The notes under the pieces were generated by a model. The model worked only from the letters and a program-made list of their open reading frames with translations. It made no database searches and was not told where the DNA came from. From contig JBKQMB010000095.1 in NCBI GenBank assembly GCA_052326605.1, positions 134,198-198,197 of the forward strand: 64,000 bases of DNA. The letters are read 5' to 3'. The translations under genes were made by a program, and so were the position numbers. Origin of the DNA: Bog-756 sp052326605 (GTDB taxonomy: Bacteria; Actinomycetota; Acidimicrobiia; Acidimicrobiales; RAAP-2). Below are positions 32,421 to 40,887 of the stretch, piece after piece. Numbering within the stretch: position 1 is the first letter of the stretch; each line of letters begins with the position of its first letter.

Positions 32421-34052
32421 ATGTCCCTCCGGAGTCGACTGCTGATCGCCATCGGCGTCATCGCCCTGGTGGCGTTGACCATCGCCGACGTGGTCACCTA
32501 CTCGGCCCTGGAGTCGTTCCTCTACCAGCGGGTCGACCAGCAGCTCGACCAGTTCAACTTGGGCTACGAGCGCGGGCTCAACAACGGCGGGACACTCCTC
32601 TGCTACGGCGGTCCCGGCCGGCTCCAACCCGGCGGTTCCGGCGCGGCGGGGACCTCCGACCCCGGCGAGGGCCCCCCGTCCAACGCGGTCCAGATCGCCG
32701 CGGTCGAGGTGCGCACCCCGACAGGAGCCGTGGTCAACTCCCAGAGCTGCCCGTCATATGTGGACGGGACCGCGTACACGCCGCAGCTACCGGGGACCAT
32801 CACCGGGTTCACCACCGGCCCGGACGGCACCCAGGTCGCCTACTTCGATGCGCCCTCCACGCAGCCGAACGGCCCGGGCTTCCGCGTCCGCGCCTCCATG
32901 CTCGCCGACGGGGACTACCTCATCGTGGCCCAGCCTCTGGGCGACACCGGCAGCACCCTCCACCACCTCCTCCTGGTCGAACTTGCCGTCACCGGCGGCG
33001 CGGTCGTCGTGGCCCTGCTCGGGGGCCTGTGGCTGGTCCGTATCGGACTGCGGCCACTGCGCGACATGGAGCGCACAGCGGAATCGATCGCCGACGGCAA
33101 CCTGACCGAGCGGGTCCCCGGGGAGAACGACTTCACAGAAGTGGGCCGGCTGGCCCGGACCCTCAACGTCATGCTCACGCGGATCGAGTCCGCCTTCAGC
33201 GCCCGTCTGGCTTCGGAGCGGCAACTGCGAGCCTCGGAGGCACGGCTCCGACGCTTCGTGGCCGACGCCTCGCACGAGTTGCGCACACCGATCGCGGCCA
33301 TCTCGGCCTATGCCGAGCTGTTCGGGCGCGGCGCCTCCGAGCAGAAGAAGGACCTCGAGCGCCTGATGGGCGGCATCCAGAGCGAGACCTCCCGGATGGA
33401 GCACCTGGTGGCCGACCTGCTGCTCCTTGCCCGGCTGGACGAAGGGCGTCCCATGGAGCGCCACTCGGTGGACCTGGTCGCTCTCTGTGCGGAAGCGGTG
33501 CAGACCGCGTCGACGGTGGGGCCGCAGTGGCCCCTGACCTTCGAGGCGTCCGAGCCGATCGAGGTGATGGGCGACGGCACCAGCCTGCGCCAGCTGATCG
33601 ACAACCTGCTGGGTAACGTTCGTGCCCACACCCCGCCGGGCACCACCGCCCGGGTGTCGGTGACACGGGACGCCTCCGGAGCGGTGATCGCGGTGGCGGA
33701 CACCGGCCCGGGCATGGAACCCGAGGAGGCCGATCACGTCTTCGAACGGTTCTACCGGTCCGACCCCAGCCGGTCGCGTACCCACGGGGGTGCCGGACTG
33801 GGCCTGTCGATCGTGAGTGCCATCGTGGCCGCTCACGGGGGCACGGTGTCCGCCCACGGACGTGTCGGATCGGGAACGACCTTCACCGTGCACCTGCCCG
33901 CCACTCCCCCCGGGGCCGACCCGGTCGATCTGGCCGACTCCGCTGATGTCGCCGACCGGGTCGATGCGGACGACTCCGCTGATGGCGCCGACCGAGAGCC
34001 CGAGACCCAGCCGGCAACCACGCCCTCTGCAGGCGATCGATCGATCGAGTGA
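32421..34052 (+). CDS. Membrane sensor histidine kinase
   Basis: A 543-residue HisKA-type kinase. It has two transmembrane helices (about residues 8-28 and 178-203) flanking an extracytoplasmic sensor of about 150 residues containing two cysteines (LLCYGG and QSCPS). A HAMP linker (IGLRPLRDMERTAESIADGNL) follows, then the phospho-acceptor FVADASHELRTPIAAISAYAE (His about 285). The ATPase domain shows N (DNLLGNVRAH), G1 DTGPGM, F FERFYRSD and G2 GGAGLGLSIV. The C-terminal 45 residues are Asp/Ala-rich repeats (DSADVADRVDADDSADGAD). Partner of the regulator at 31716. Confidence 0.93.
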   Translation: MSLRSRLLIAIGVIALVALTIADVVTYSALESFLYQRVDQQLDQFNLGYERGLNNGGTLLCYGGPGRLQPGGSGAAGTSDPGEGPPSNAVQIAAVEVRTPTGAVVNSQSCPSYVDGTAYTPQLPGTITGFTTGPDGTQVAYFDAPSTQPNGPGFRVRASMLADGDYLIVAQPLGDTGSTLHHLLLVELAVTGGAVVVALLGGLWLVRIGLRPLRDMERTAESIADGNLTERVPGENDFTEVGRLARTLNVMLTRIESAFSARLASERQLRASEARLRRFVADASHELRTPIAAISAYAELFGRGASEQKKDLERLMGGIQSETSRMEHLVADLLLLARLDEGRPMERHSVDLVALCAEAVQTASTVGPQWPLTFEASEPIEVMGDGTSLRQLIDNLLGNVRAHTPPGTTARVSVTRDASGAVIAVADTGPGMEPEEADHVFERFYRSDPSRSRTHGGAGLGLSIVSAIVAAHGGTVSAHGRVGSGTTFTVHLPATPPGADPVDLADSADVADRVDADDSADGADREPETQPATTPSAGDRSIE

Positions 34053-34110
34053 CCAATCGCGCCGTTGGCGACGCACATCGGCCCCGGTGGGCCCGGGGCA
34101 CCGTCCAATT

Positions 34111-34132
34111 CTCACATGGGACCCACAGGTGG
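34111..34132 (+). promoter_or_regulatory. PhoP-type direct repeat upstream of the glycosyltransferases
   Basis: CTCACATGGGA is followed by CCCACAGGTGG, repeating with the same 11-base spacing as the site at 31612. It lies 42 bases before the glycosyltransferase start, well placed to control that unit through the response regulator encoded just upstream. Confidence 0.5.
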
Positions 34133-34173
34133 CTCCCATCCGCAGCCGAACTCCACCCTGCAGTGTCAGTTGC

Positions 34174-35598
34174 ATGAGCGTCATCCAACTCCCACGCACC
34201 CACCAGGACGAGGCCGGAGTCGCCGAGACCTCCTCGGACGTGGACATCGTCATCCCCGTCTACAACGAGGCCGGGCAGCTGGCGCCCAGCATCGCCACGC
34301 TGCGCTCCTACCTCGACTCGTCGTTCCCCTTCGTCAGCACCATCACCATCGCCGACAACGCCAGCACCGACGACACCTGGCAGATCGCCCTCGACCTGGC
34401 AGACACGCTCCCCCGGGTGCGGGCCGTCCACCTCGACCAGAAGGGCCGCGGCCGCGCCCTGCGGGCGGCGTGGGCCGGGAGCACCGCCCCGGTCGTCTCG
34501 TACATGGACGTGGACCTGGCGACCGGTCTCGACGCCCTCCTTCCCCTGGTGGCCCCTCTCCTGTCCGGCCACAGCGACCTGGCCATCGGTAGCCGTCTCG
34601 CCCCCGGCGCCCACGTGGTGCGGGGCGCCCGTCGCGAGTTCATCTCACGTGGCTACAACCTGTTGCTCCGCACCGCGCTGCGCAGCTCGTGCACCGATGC
34701 CCAGTGCGGGTTCAAGGCCATGAGACGCGAGGCTGCAGCGGAGCTGCTGCCGCTGGTGGAGGACGACGCCTGGTTCTTCGACACGGAGATCCTGATCACG
34801 GCCCAGCGCATCGGCCTGCGGATCCACGAAGTGCCGGTCGACTGGGTCGACGACGTCGATTCACGGGTACAGGTGGCCCACACCGCATGGTTGGACCTAC
34901 GGGGCGTGTGGCGGATGATGGGCCCGACCTCGCGGCAGCGGGCGGTCCTGCGACCGGCCCGCCCTGCGGCACTTCGAGGCACCGGACCGGGATCGAGCTC
35001 GAACGGCGTATCCCCTGTCGGCGGCAGTGGGCGCACCGGCCGGGGAGTCGCCGGCAACGGAGCGGGCGCGAGGCCACACGCGATCGGCACCTTCGGCACC
35101 GTAACCGCGACGACGGACCCAGAGGTCTTTGCCGATGAACTACTCCGTTTCGCCGGGGTCGGGGTCGTGAGCACGCTCGCCTATGTCGGACTGTTCGCCG
35201 CCCTAGAGCCCGGCCTGGGAAGCTACGCCGCCAACGCGTTGGCCATCGGGCTGTGCAGCCTGGGCAACACCGCTGCCCATCGGGGCATGGCCGGCACCGC
35301 TCGGCACGGACTCGATCGCTCCCACCGCGTGGCGACGGGGGCTGCTCTGCTCGCCATCAGCCTCTCCTTCACCACCGGCGCGCTGGCGGCCACCCGGGCC
35401 CTCGGGCTCACCTCGCTGCTTCCCGAACTGTGCGCCGTCTCCGTCGCCAACGTCGGTGCCGCGGTGATCCGGTTCGGCATCCTGCGCACGTGGGTCTTCC
35501 GCCCCGCCTTCGGGACCCACCTGGCAGCGGCGCCCGGCATGCTCGGCACGGGCGACCACGTCGACGGGGGACCGACGATGACGGGGACGCCTCGATGA
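34174..35598 (+). CDS. Fused DPM1-like GT2 glycosyltransferase and GtrA-like domain
   Basis: A 474-residue fusion. The N-terminal half is a GT2 polyprenyl-phosphate sugar transferase: VDIVIPVYNEAGQLAPSI, ADNASTDDTWQIA, GRGRALRAAW, YMDVDLATG (DxD) and DAQCGFKAMRREAAAELLP. A Gly/Ser-rich linker (about residues 270-310) leads to a C-terminal four-helix GtrA-like membrane domain (FADELLRFAGVGVVSTLAYVGLF and NTAAHRGMAG). Such enzymes load a sugar on polyprenyl phosphate and flip it for a GT-C enzyme. The GT39 gene follows with an ATGA overlap, so it is the natural acceptor. Confidence 0.87.
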   Translation: MSVIQLPRTHQDEAGVAETSSDVDIVIPVYNEAGQLAPSIATLRSYLDSSFPFVSTITIADNASTDDTWQIALDLADTLPRVRAVHLDQKGRGRALRAAWAGSTAPVVSYMDVDLATGLDALLPLVAPLLSGHSDLAIGSRLAPGAHVVRGARREFISRGYNLLLRTALRSSCTDAQCGFKAMRREAAAELLPLVEDDAWFFDTEILITAQRIGLRIHEVPVDWVDDVDSRVQVAHTAWLDLRGVWRMMGPTSRQRAVLRPARPAALRGTGPGSSSNGVSPVGGSGRTGRGVAGNGAGARPHAIGTFGTVTATTDPEVFADELLRFAGVGVVSTLAYVGLFAALEPGLGSYAANALAIGLCSLGNTAAHRGMAGTARHGLDRSHRVATGAALLAISLSFTTGALAATRALGLTSLLPELCAVSVANVGAAVIRFGILRTWVFRPAFGTHLAAAPGMLGTGDHVDGGPTMTGTPR

Positions 35599-36668
35599 AC
35601 CCGACCGACCTGACCGACGACTCACGCATGCTCGACGGATCCGTGCCCGGAGCCGTGGCGCCCGACGCTGCCGTCTCCCTCGGCACCGTCACCGATGACC
35701 CGACGTCCACCTACGGGGTGCCTCCTGGCCTGACGTCCAGGGAGACGACTGGCGGCGGGGACGGGGACGACCACGAAGGCGCTGCGCCCGCCAGCACCCC
35801 CTTCGCCGACCCACCGATCCCCGGGGACCCCTCCAGGTGGCCGAATCGGCTGGTGCGGGGACGACCGGAGGATCCGGCCTGGGTCCGGCCCTCGCTGCTG
35901 GTCCTGCTGGTCGGCACCGGATTCCTCTACCTCTGGGGTCTCGGACAGTCGGGCTGGGCCAACAGCTTCTACTCCGCAGCAGTCCAGGCCGGCACCAGAA
36001 GCTGGAAGGCCTTCTTCTTCGGCTCCTTCGACGCGTCGAACTTCATCACCGTGGACAAACCACCTGCCTCGCTCTGGGTGATGGATATCTCCGCCCGTCT
36101 CTTCGGGGTGAACTCGTGGAGCATCCTGGTGCCCCAGGCCCTCGAAGGCGTGGCCACGGTCGGCCTCCTCTACCTCTGCGTCCGGCGATGGTTCACACCC
36201 GGGGCGGCCATCCTGGCCGGCGTGGTGCTGGCTCTCACTCCGGTGGCCACCTTGATGTTCCGATTCAACAACCCCGACGCGCTGTTGACCCTGCTGCTGA
36301 CCGGCGCGGCCTATGCCACCATCCGGGCCGTCGACGGCGGGCGCACCCGGTGGTTGGTCCTGGCCGGCGCGCTGATCGGGTTCGGGTTCATCACCAAGAT
36401 GATGCAGGCGCTCATCCTCCTGCCCGTGCTCGCTCTCGTCTACCTGCTGGCCGGGCCGCCCAAGCTGGGCCGACGGATCGTGCAGTTGGCTTACACGGGC
36501 ATCGCAGTGGTGGTCTCGGCCGGGTGGTGGGTGGCCGCGGTCCAGCTGACGCCGGCTGCGGACCGGCCGTACATCGGTGGCTCCACCGACAACAACCTGC
36601 TCAACCTGATCTTCGGCTACAACGGAATCGGCCGCCTGACCGGAAACGAGACGGGCAGCGTCGGCTGA
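35595..36668 (+). CDS. GT39 (ArnT/YkcB-like) glycosyltransferase, N-terminal part before an in-frame stop
   Basis: 357 residues. A Pro/Thr-rich cytoplasmic tail is followed by a GT-C core with the first extracytoplasmic loop GWANSFYSAAVQAGTRSWKAFFFGSFDASNFITVDKPP (read in parts), the YkcB-family signature, and about eight helices. It ends at TGA 36666-36668 in NETGSVG-stop. The same frame continues without further stops as QVGGGSPWGPTGWDRLFLKE into the C-terminal part at 36729, so one ancestral gene is interrupted by a single codon. The product is probably truncated unless the stop is read through or is a sequence error. Coupled by ATGA to the GT2/GtrA gene. Confidence 0.75.
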   Translation: MNPTDLTDDSRMLDGSVPGAVAPDAAVSLGTVTDDPTSTYGVPPGLTSRETTGGGDGDDHEGAAPASTPFADPPIPGDPSRWPNRLVRGRPEDPAWVRPSLLVLLVGTGFLYLWGLGQSGWANSFYSAAVQAGTRSWKAFFFGSFDASNFITVDKPPASLWVMDISARLFGVNSWSILVPQALEGVATVGLLYLCVRRWFTPGAAILAGVVLALTPVATLMFRFNNPDALLTLLLTGAAYATIRAVDGGRTRWLVLAGALIGFGFITKMMQALILLPVLALVYLLAGPPKLGRRIVQLAYTGIAVVVSAGWWVAAVQLTPAADRPYIGGSTDNNLLNLIFGYNGIGRLTGNETGSVG

Positions 36669-36728
36669 CAGGTCGGCGGCGGCAGCCCGTGGGGCCCGAC
36701 CGGATGGGACCGCCTCTTCCTGAAGGAG

Positions 36729-37904
36729 ATGGGCGGTCAGATCTCATGGCTGATCCCGGGTGCGCTGATCGGCCTGGTCGCCGTGCTGTGGCTGACCCGG
36801 CGCGCCCCGAGGGCGGACCGGGTGCGGGCCGGATTCCTGCTCTTCGGAGGGTGGCTGCTGCTCACCGGCGCCACCTTCAGCTTCGCCCAGGGCATCATCC
36901 ACCCGTACTACACGATCGCCCTGGCCCCGGCCGTCGGTGCCCTGGTGGGCATGGGGGCCTCGACCCTGTGGCGCCGGCGCCGGGAGGTCTTCCCCCGACT
37001 GGCACTGGCCGCAGCCATCCTGGCCAGCATCGCCTGGGCGTTCGTCATCCTCGGGTGGAGCCCGCACTGGTATCCGGCACTCCGCTGGGTGATCCTCGTC
37101 CTGGGGCTGGTCGCGGCGGCGGGCATCGCCCTGGTCCCCAAGGCCCGCGGCGTCCTGGCCGCCGGGATCGCCGGATTCGGGATCGCCTCGATCATTGCGG
37201 GCCCCGCCGCCTACTCCCTCACCACCGCGGCCACCCCCCACAGCGGCGCCATCCCCTCGGCCGGACCGGCCGTCCAGGGTGGCGGCGGATTCGGCGGATT
37301 CGGTGGCCCGGGTGGGCTCGGTGGCTTCCGCGCCTTCGGCGGCACCGGGGGACGCAACGGCACCACGCTGCCACCCGGCTTCACCCTTCCCGGCGGACTC
37401 CAACGTGGTGGCGGTGGCTTCGGTGGCGGACCGGGCAGGTTCCCCGGCGGCGCCGGCGGGTTCCCCGGTCGCGCCGGTGGCTTCGGCGGCGGTGCCGGTG
37501 GCTTCGGCGGCGGCGGTGCCGGAGGGCTCCTCAACGCGTCGACGCCCGGCAAGCAGTTGGTCGCCCTGCTCGGCAAGAACGCCTCGCAGTATTCGTGGGT
37601 GGCGGCCACCACCGGCTCGAACTCCGCCTCGGGCTACCAATTGGCCGCCGGTGATCCGGTCATGTCGATCGGCGGGTTCAACGGGACCGACCCGGCCCCC
37701 ACGCTGGCCCAGTTCGAGAGGTACGTGGCCCAGGGACGAATCCACTACTACATCGCCGGTGGCGGCGGTCTCGGAGGCCCGGGCGGAACCGGAAGCTCCG
37801 GCACGTCACCGGCGTCGCAGATCGCCTCCTGGGTGAGCGCCAACTTCACGGCCACCACGGTCGACGGCGTGACCGTCTACGACCTCACCGCGAAGAACTC
37901 CTGA
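36729..37904 (+). CDS. GT39 (ArnT/YkcB-like) glycosyltransferase, C-terminal part after the in-frame stop
   Basis: 391 residues in the same frame as the N-terminal part. It begins GGQISWLIPGALIGL, a normal internal sequence of this family, contains the last four helices and then a very Gly/Phe-rich stretch (about residues 180-260, GGFGGFGGPGG-type repeats). A soluble C-terminal domain follows with YSWVAATTGSNSASGYQLA, PVMSIGGFNGTDPAPTLAQFERYV and IHYYIAGGGG, all typical of YkcB-like enzymes. AAGGAG directly abuts ATG 36729, so independent translation is unlikely. Treated alone this is a pseudogene fragment. Confidence 0.7.
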   Translation: MGGQISWLIPGALIGLVAVLWLTRRAPRADRVRAGFLLFGGWLLLTGATFSFAQGIIHPYYTIALAPAVGALVGMGASTLWRRRREVFPRLALAAAILASIAWAFVILGWSPHWYPALRWVILVLGLVAAAGIALVPKARGVLAAGIAGFGIASIIAGPAAYSLTTAATPHSGAIPSAGPAVQGGGGFGGFGGPGGLGGFRAFGGTGGRNGTTLPPGFTLPGGLQRGGGGFGGGPGRFPGGAGGFPGRAGGFGGGAGGFGGGGAGGLLNASTPGKQLVALLGKNASQYSWVAATTGSNSASGYQLAAGDPVMSIGGFNGTDPAPTLAQFERYVAQGRIHYYIAGGGGLGGPGGTGSSGTSPASQIASWVSANFTATTVDGVTVYDLTAKNS

Positions 37905-38118
37905 CGGGACGACCGCGACCCGACCCGCTGTCGCATCGGCGCCTCGGAGGTCGACGAACCGACCGAGCCCGTGCCGGCATGAACGACGGAGGCCTGTCGC
38001 CGACGGGGCAGCCGTTCCGACCAGGGCCGACGCGCCCGGCACCGCTCGATGGGCTGCGAACATCCCCGCTGGGCCATGATGAGGGCAGACAACCCGGACC
38101 CCCGACAAGGAGATCACT

Positions 38119-39387
38119 GTGGCGATCAACGTGACGCCGATACCCGCCCTGGATCCCAAGATCAACGACATCCGTCGCCGCACGGCCGACTTCATCAACG
38201 CCGAGATCCTCCCCAACGAGGAGACGCTGTGGCGGTCGCGCCGGGAGGGGGGGCTCACCGAGGACGAGCTTGAGCACAGCCGGCGCCGGAGCATCGAGCT
38301 GCGCGAGGAGATCAAGGTCAAGGTCAACCAGGCAGGGCTGTGGGCGCCCCATCTGCCCAAGGAGTACGGCGGCATGGGCCTCGACTTCCTGTCCCTCGCC
38401 TACATGTACGAGATCCTCGCCTACGCGGTGGGCGCTTCCACCCTGTTCGGCATCGCCGCGCCCAATTCGGGGAACGCCAGCATCCTGGTCAAGTACGGCA
38501 CCGAGGAGCAGAAGCGCAAATGGCTGATCCCCCTCATCGAGGGAGAGATGGAGTCGGGGTTCTCCATGACGGAGCCGGACCATGCCGGGTCCGACCCGCG
38601 CTCCATCGAGACCGAGGCGGTCCGGGACGGTGACCACTGGGTGATCAACGGGCACAAGTGGTTCACCTCCAACGGCATCGACGCCAACTTCTTCATCGTG
38701 ATGTGCCGGGCCAACGACCCCACCGGCGAGTTGGGCAAGCCGGGCCAGATGACCCAGATCATCGTGCCGACCGACGTCGCCGGAGTCAACATCGTCCGGG
38801 GCATCGGCATCTTCGGCCACTCGACCTCGGATCACTGCGAGATCAAGTACGAGAACGTCCGCGTCCCCGTCGAGAACACCCTCGGCCAGGTCGGGCAGGG
38901 CCACCAGGCCGCCCAGGACCGCCTCGGTGCGGGGCGGGTCTACCACTGCATGAACTCGGTCGGCCAGATGTGGCGGGCCTTCGACCTGATGGTGGAGCGG
39001 ACCCTCACCCGCCAGGTGCACGGCGGCCTGCTAAAGGACAAGCAGTTCGTCCAGGGGTTCATCGCCGAGAGCTACATGGATGTGCAGTCGGCCCGGCTGA
39101 TGACCATCAACGCCGCAGAGAAGGTGGCCAACGGCGACCCGGATGCCCGCACGGCCATCTCGGCCATCAAGGTCTTCGTGCCCGCCGCCTACCACCGGGT
39201 GGTCGACCGGGCCATCCAGGTGTGGGGCGGTGCAGGGGTGAGCAACGACCTGCCGCTGTCCCAGATGTACCTGACCGCCCGGGTGCTGCGGCTGGCAGAC
39301 GGGCCCGACGAGGTGCACAAGATCCTCATCGCCAAGAACATCCTCCACCGCTATGAGGACGGCGAGAGCTGGAATTTCGGCAACTGA
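38119..39387 (+). CDS. Acyl-CoA dehydrogenase
   Basis: A 422-residue acyl-CoA dehydrogenase of the ACAD10/11-like group. Motifs are GLWAPHLPKEYGGMGLDFLS, FSMTEPDHAGSDPRSIET (FAD/substrate region), WFTSNGIDANFFIVM, QDRLGAGRVYHCMN and the C-terminal VDRAIQVWGGAGVSNDLPLSQMY. It oxidises an acyl-CoA and passes electrons to ETF, which could in principle be the ETF of the mycofactocin operon, although a general ETF elsewhere is more likely. GTG 38119 has AAGGAG nine bases upstream. Monocistronic as far as can be seen. Confidence 0.92.
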   Translation: MAINVTPIPALDPKINDIRRRTADFINAEILPNEETLWRSRREGGLTEDELEHSRRRSIELREEIKVKVNQAGLWAPHLPKEYGGMGLDFLSLAYMYEILAYAVGASTLFGIAAPNSGNASILVKYGTEEQKRKWLIPLIEGEMESGFSMTEPDHAGSDPRSIETEAVRDGDHWVINGHKWFTSNGIDANFFIVMCRANDPTGELGKPGQMTQIIVPTDVAGVNIVRGIGIFGHSTSDHCEIKYENVRVPVENTLGQVGQGHQAAQDRLGAGRVYHCMNSVGQMWRAFDLMVERTLTRQVHGGLLKDKQFVQGFIAESYMDVQSARLMTINAAEKVANGDPDARTAISAIKVFVPAAYHRVVDRAIQVWGGAGVSNDLPLSQMYLTARVLRLADGPDEVHKILIAKNILHRYEDGESWNFGN

Positions 39388-39543
39388 GTCCTCACCGGCA
39401 CGGCGGTCTGCGTCCGTGCCGGGCTGGGGGCCACCGTGACCGTGCCGCCCACTGACATCGAGCCCGGCCGCATGGCCGTGCTCGCCGATCCCCACGGGGC
39501 GATGCTCGGGGTGATCGCCATCCGGACACCCTGCACGTCCTGA
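39388..39543 (+). pseudogene. Remnant of a glyoxalase/VOC-domain gene
   Basis: Directly after the acyl-CoA dehydrogenase stop the same frame stays open for 51 codons and reads ATVTVPPTDIEPGRMAVLAD followed by PHGAMLGVIAI. This is the last strand-loop-strand of a VOC/glyoxalase-fold protein (usual form VPPxDxPxGRxAxxxDPxGAxF). No start codon with a ribosome binding site and no N-terminal part exist, so the rest was lost, probably in the deletion that joined it to the dehydrogenase gene. Confidence 0.55.
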
Positions 39544-39553
39544 CCGGCGGGTC

Positions 39554-40795
39554 CTAACCGGCGAAGCGGTTGGTCACGAAGCGGGAGATCAGGAAGTAGG
39601 AGGCCGGGAGGAAGCAGGCCAGCACCGCCCGCTCCCTCCAGGGGTGCCCGTCGACCCAGTGTGCCCCGCCGATGAAGAACGGGAAGAGCGCCAGCACCTC
39701 GCGGGTCTCGCTGTAGAGAATGGTCTGGAAGGTGAAGGCGCAGGCTGCCAGGCCCAGCATGACCCCGTAGGACCGCCGGATGCGCAGGTACGAGTAGACC
39801 GCCACACCGATCAGGAGCACGACGGTCACCGAGTCGAACAGTTCCATCACGCTCGCCGTCGAGGTGTCGAGGAAGCGGAGATGGATCAGGTCGCCGCCCG
39901 TCCTCCAGGCCAGGGTCCAGGGAAACGCGAAGTGGCGGCCCCACCGCGACTGGATGTGGACGAACGCCAGCGCGTCGCCGTAGCGGCGGGCGCAGAACAC
40001 CATCCAGCCGACCCCGGCGGCGAGCGTCGGTACCACCACGGCCACCGCGGCGAGCAGGGGCTCCCGTCGTGAACGGGCCCGGTGGTCGCCGGGCGACCGG
40101 GCCTCCCAGACCTCGACCAGCAGAGCCACCACGACGATGACCAGGTAGTACTTGGTGAGGAACAGACCGGCGGCGGCCAGTCCGGCGAGCACCCAGTATC
40201 GGTTCCGGACGGCGATGAACGCCCACACGGCGAGGGCCAGTGCCATCGAATCCGGATAGTCGGCAAGCAGGAAGAAGGCGGTGGGAAAGGCGACGAGCAG
40301 CATGGCGGCGGTCCCGGACCGGCTGTGTCCCTCGTCCTCCTCCGCCAGGTGGACGAGGCCGGCCACCGCCACCACCATCGACAGGGCACTGACCAGCTGC
40401 CCGGCGAGGAGGAGCCCGGTGCCGGTCACCACGTGCACCAGACGGATCGCGATCGGGTACAGCGGTCCGAAGGCGATGAACAGGGGGTTCCCGGCCGCAT
40501 GGGCCCCGGTCAGTCGGGCGGCCGGATACCCGTGCGCGGCGATCGACAGGTAGAACACGGTGTCCCACTGGTGCCAGACCTCGATCAGCGTGTGGGGGTC
40601 GTGGGCGACGACGTGGGGGAAGGCAATGCCGTAGGCACTGACCAGAGCGATCAGTTCGCTGACCACTCGGAGCCCGACAGTGACCCCGACGGCGATCAGG
40701 AAGGGCCGTCTCCATCTCGCCGCCAGCACGGAAATGCGGTCGGAGCTGGCGGTTCGCCGTCGGTGGGCAACAGCTTCCGCCACGGCCGCGAACAC
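39554..40795 (-). CDS. PIG-V-like mannosyltransferase family membrane protein
   Basis: A 413-residue integral membrane protein with about 10-12 helices. The first external loop carries HQWDTVFYLSIAAHGYPAA, and the later segment FPTAFFLLADYPDSMALALAVWAF matches the PIG-V/GT76 pattern in which an Asp/Glu pair lies near the lipid-sugar site. The C-terminal part has SETREVLALFPFFIG. Bacterial PIG-V-like proteins are thought to use polyprenyl-phosphate mannose to build envelope glycans. It is divergent from gabT, with 92 bases between starts. Confidence 0.82.
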   Translation of the reverse strand: MFAAVAEAVAHRRRTASSDRISVLAARWRRPFLIAVGVTVGLRVVSELIALVSAYGIAFPHVVAHDPHTLIEVWHQWDTVFYLSIAAHGYPAARLTGAHAAGNPLFIAFGPLYPIAIRLVHVVTGTGLLLAGQLVSALSMVVAVAGLVHLAEEDEGHSRSGTAAMLLVAFPTAFFLLADYPDSMALALAVWAFIAVRNRYWVLAGLAAAGLFLTKYYLVIVVVALLVEVWEARSPGDHRARSRREPLLAAVAVVVPTLAAGVGWMVFCARRYGDALAFVHIQSRWGRHFAFPWTLAWRTGGDLIHLRFLDTSTASVMELFDSVTVVLLIGVAVYSYLRIRRSYGVMLGLAACAFTFQTILYSETREVLALFPFFIGGAHWVDGHPWRERAVLACFLPASYFLISRFVTNRFAG

Positions 40796-40887
40796 TACCG
40801 CACCGACGCCGGGAGGACCCGGTCCGCGGGCGCCGGCCCCCCGGGAGCCGGGGAGGACCGGCCGATAAGTCCACTACTCTCCCAGGG

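Noticed and set aside
34036..34049. GATC-rich run (GCGATCGATCGATCGA) as an origin or methylation element
   Set aside because: It lies inside the histidine kinase coding end and is only a short chance repeat; no DnaA boxes or replication genes are near.
36729..37904. Independent glycine-rich membrane protein
   Set aside because: It is in the same frame as the GT39 N-terminal part and completes its fold; treating it as a separate gene family would be misleading.
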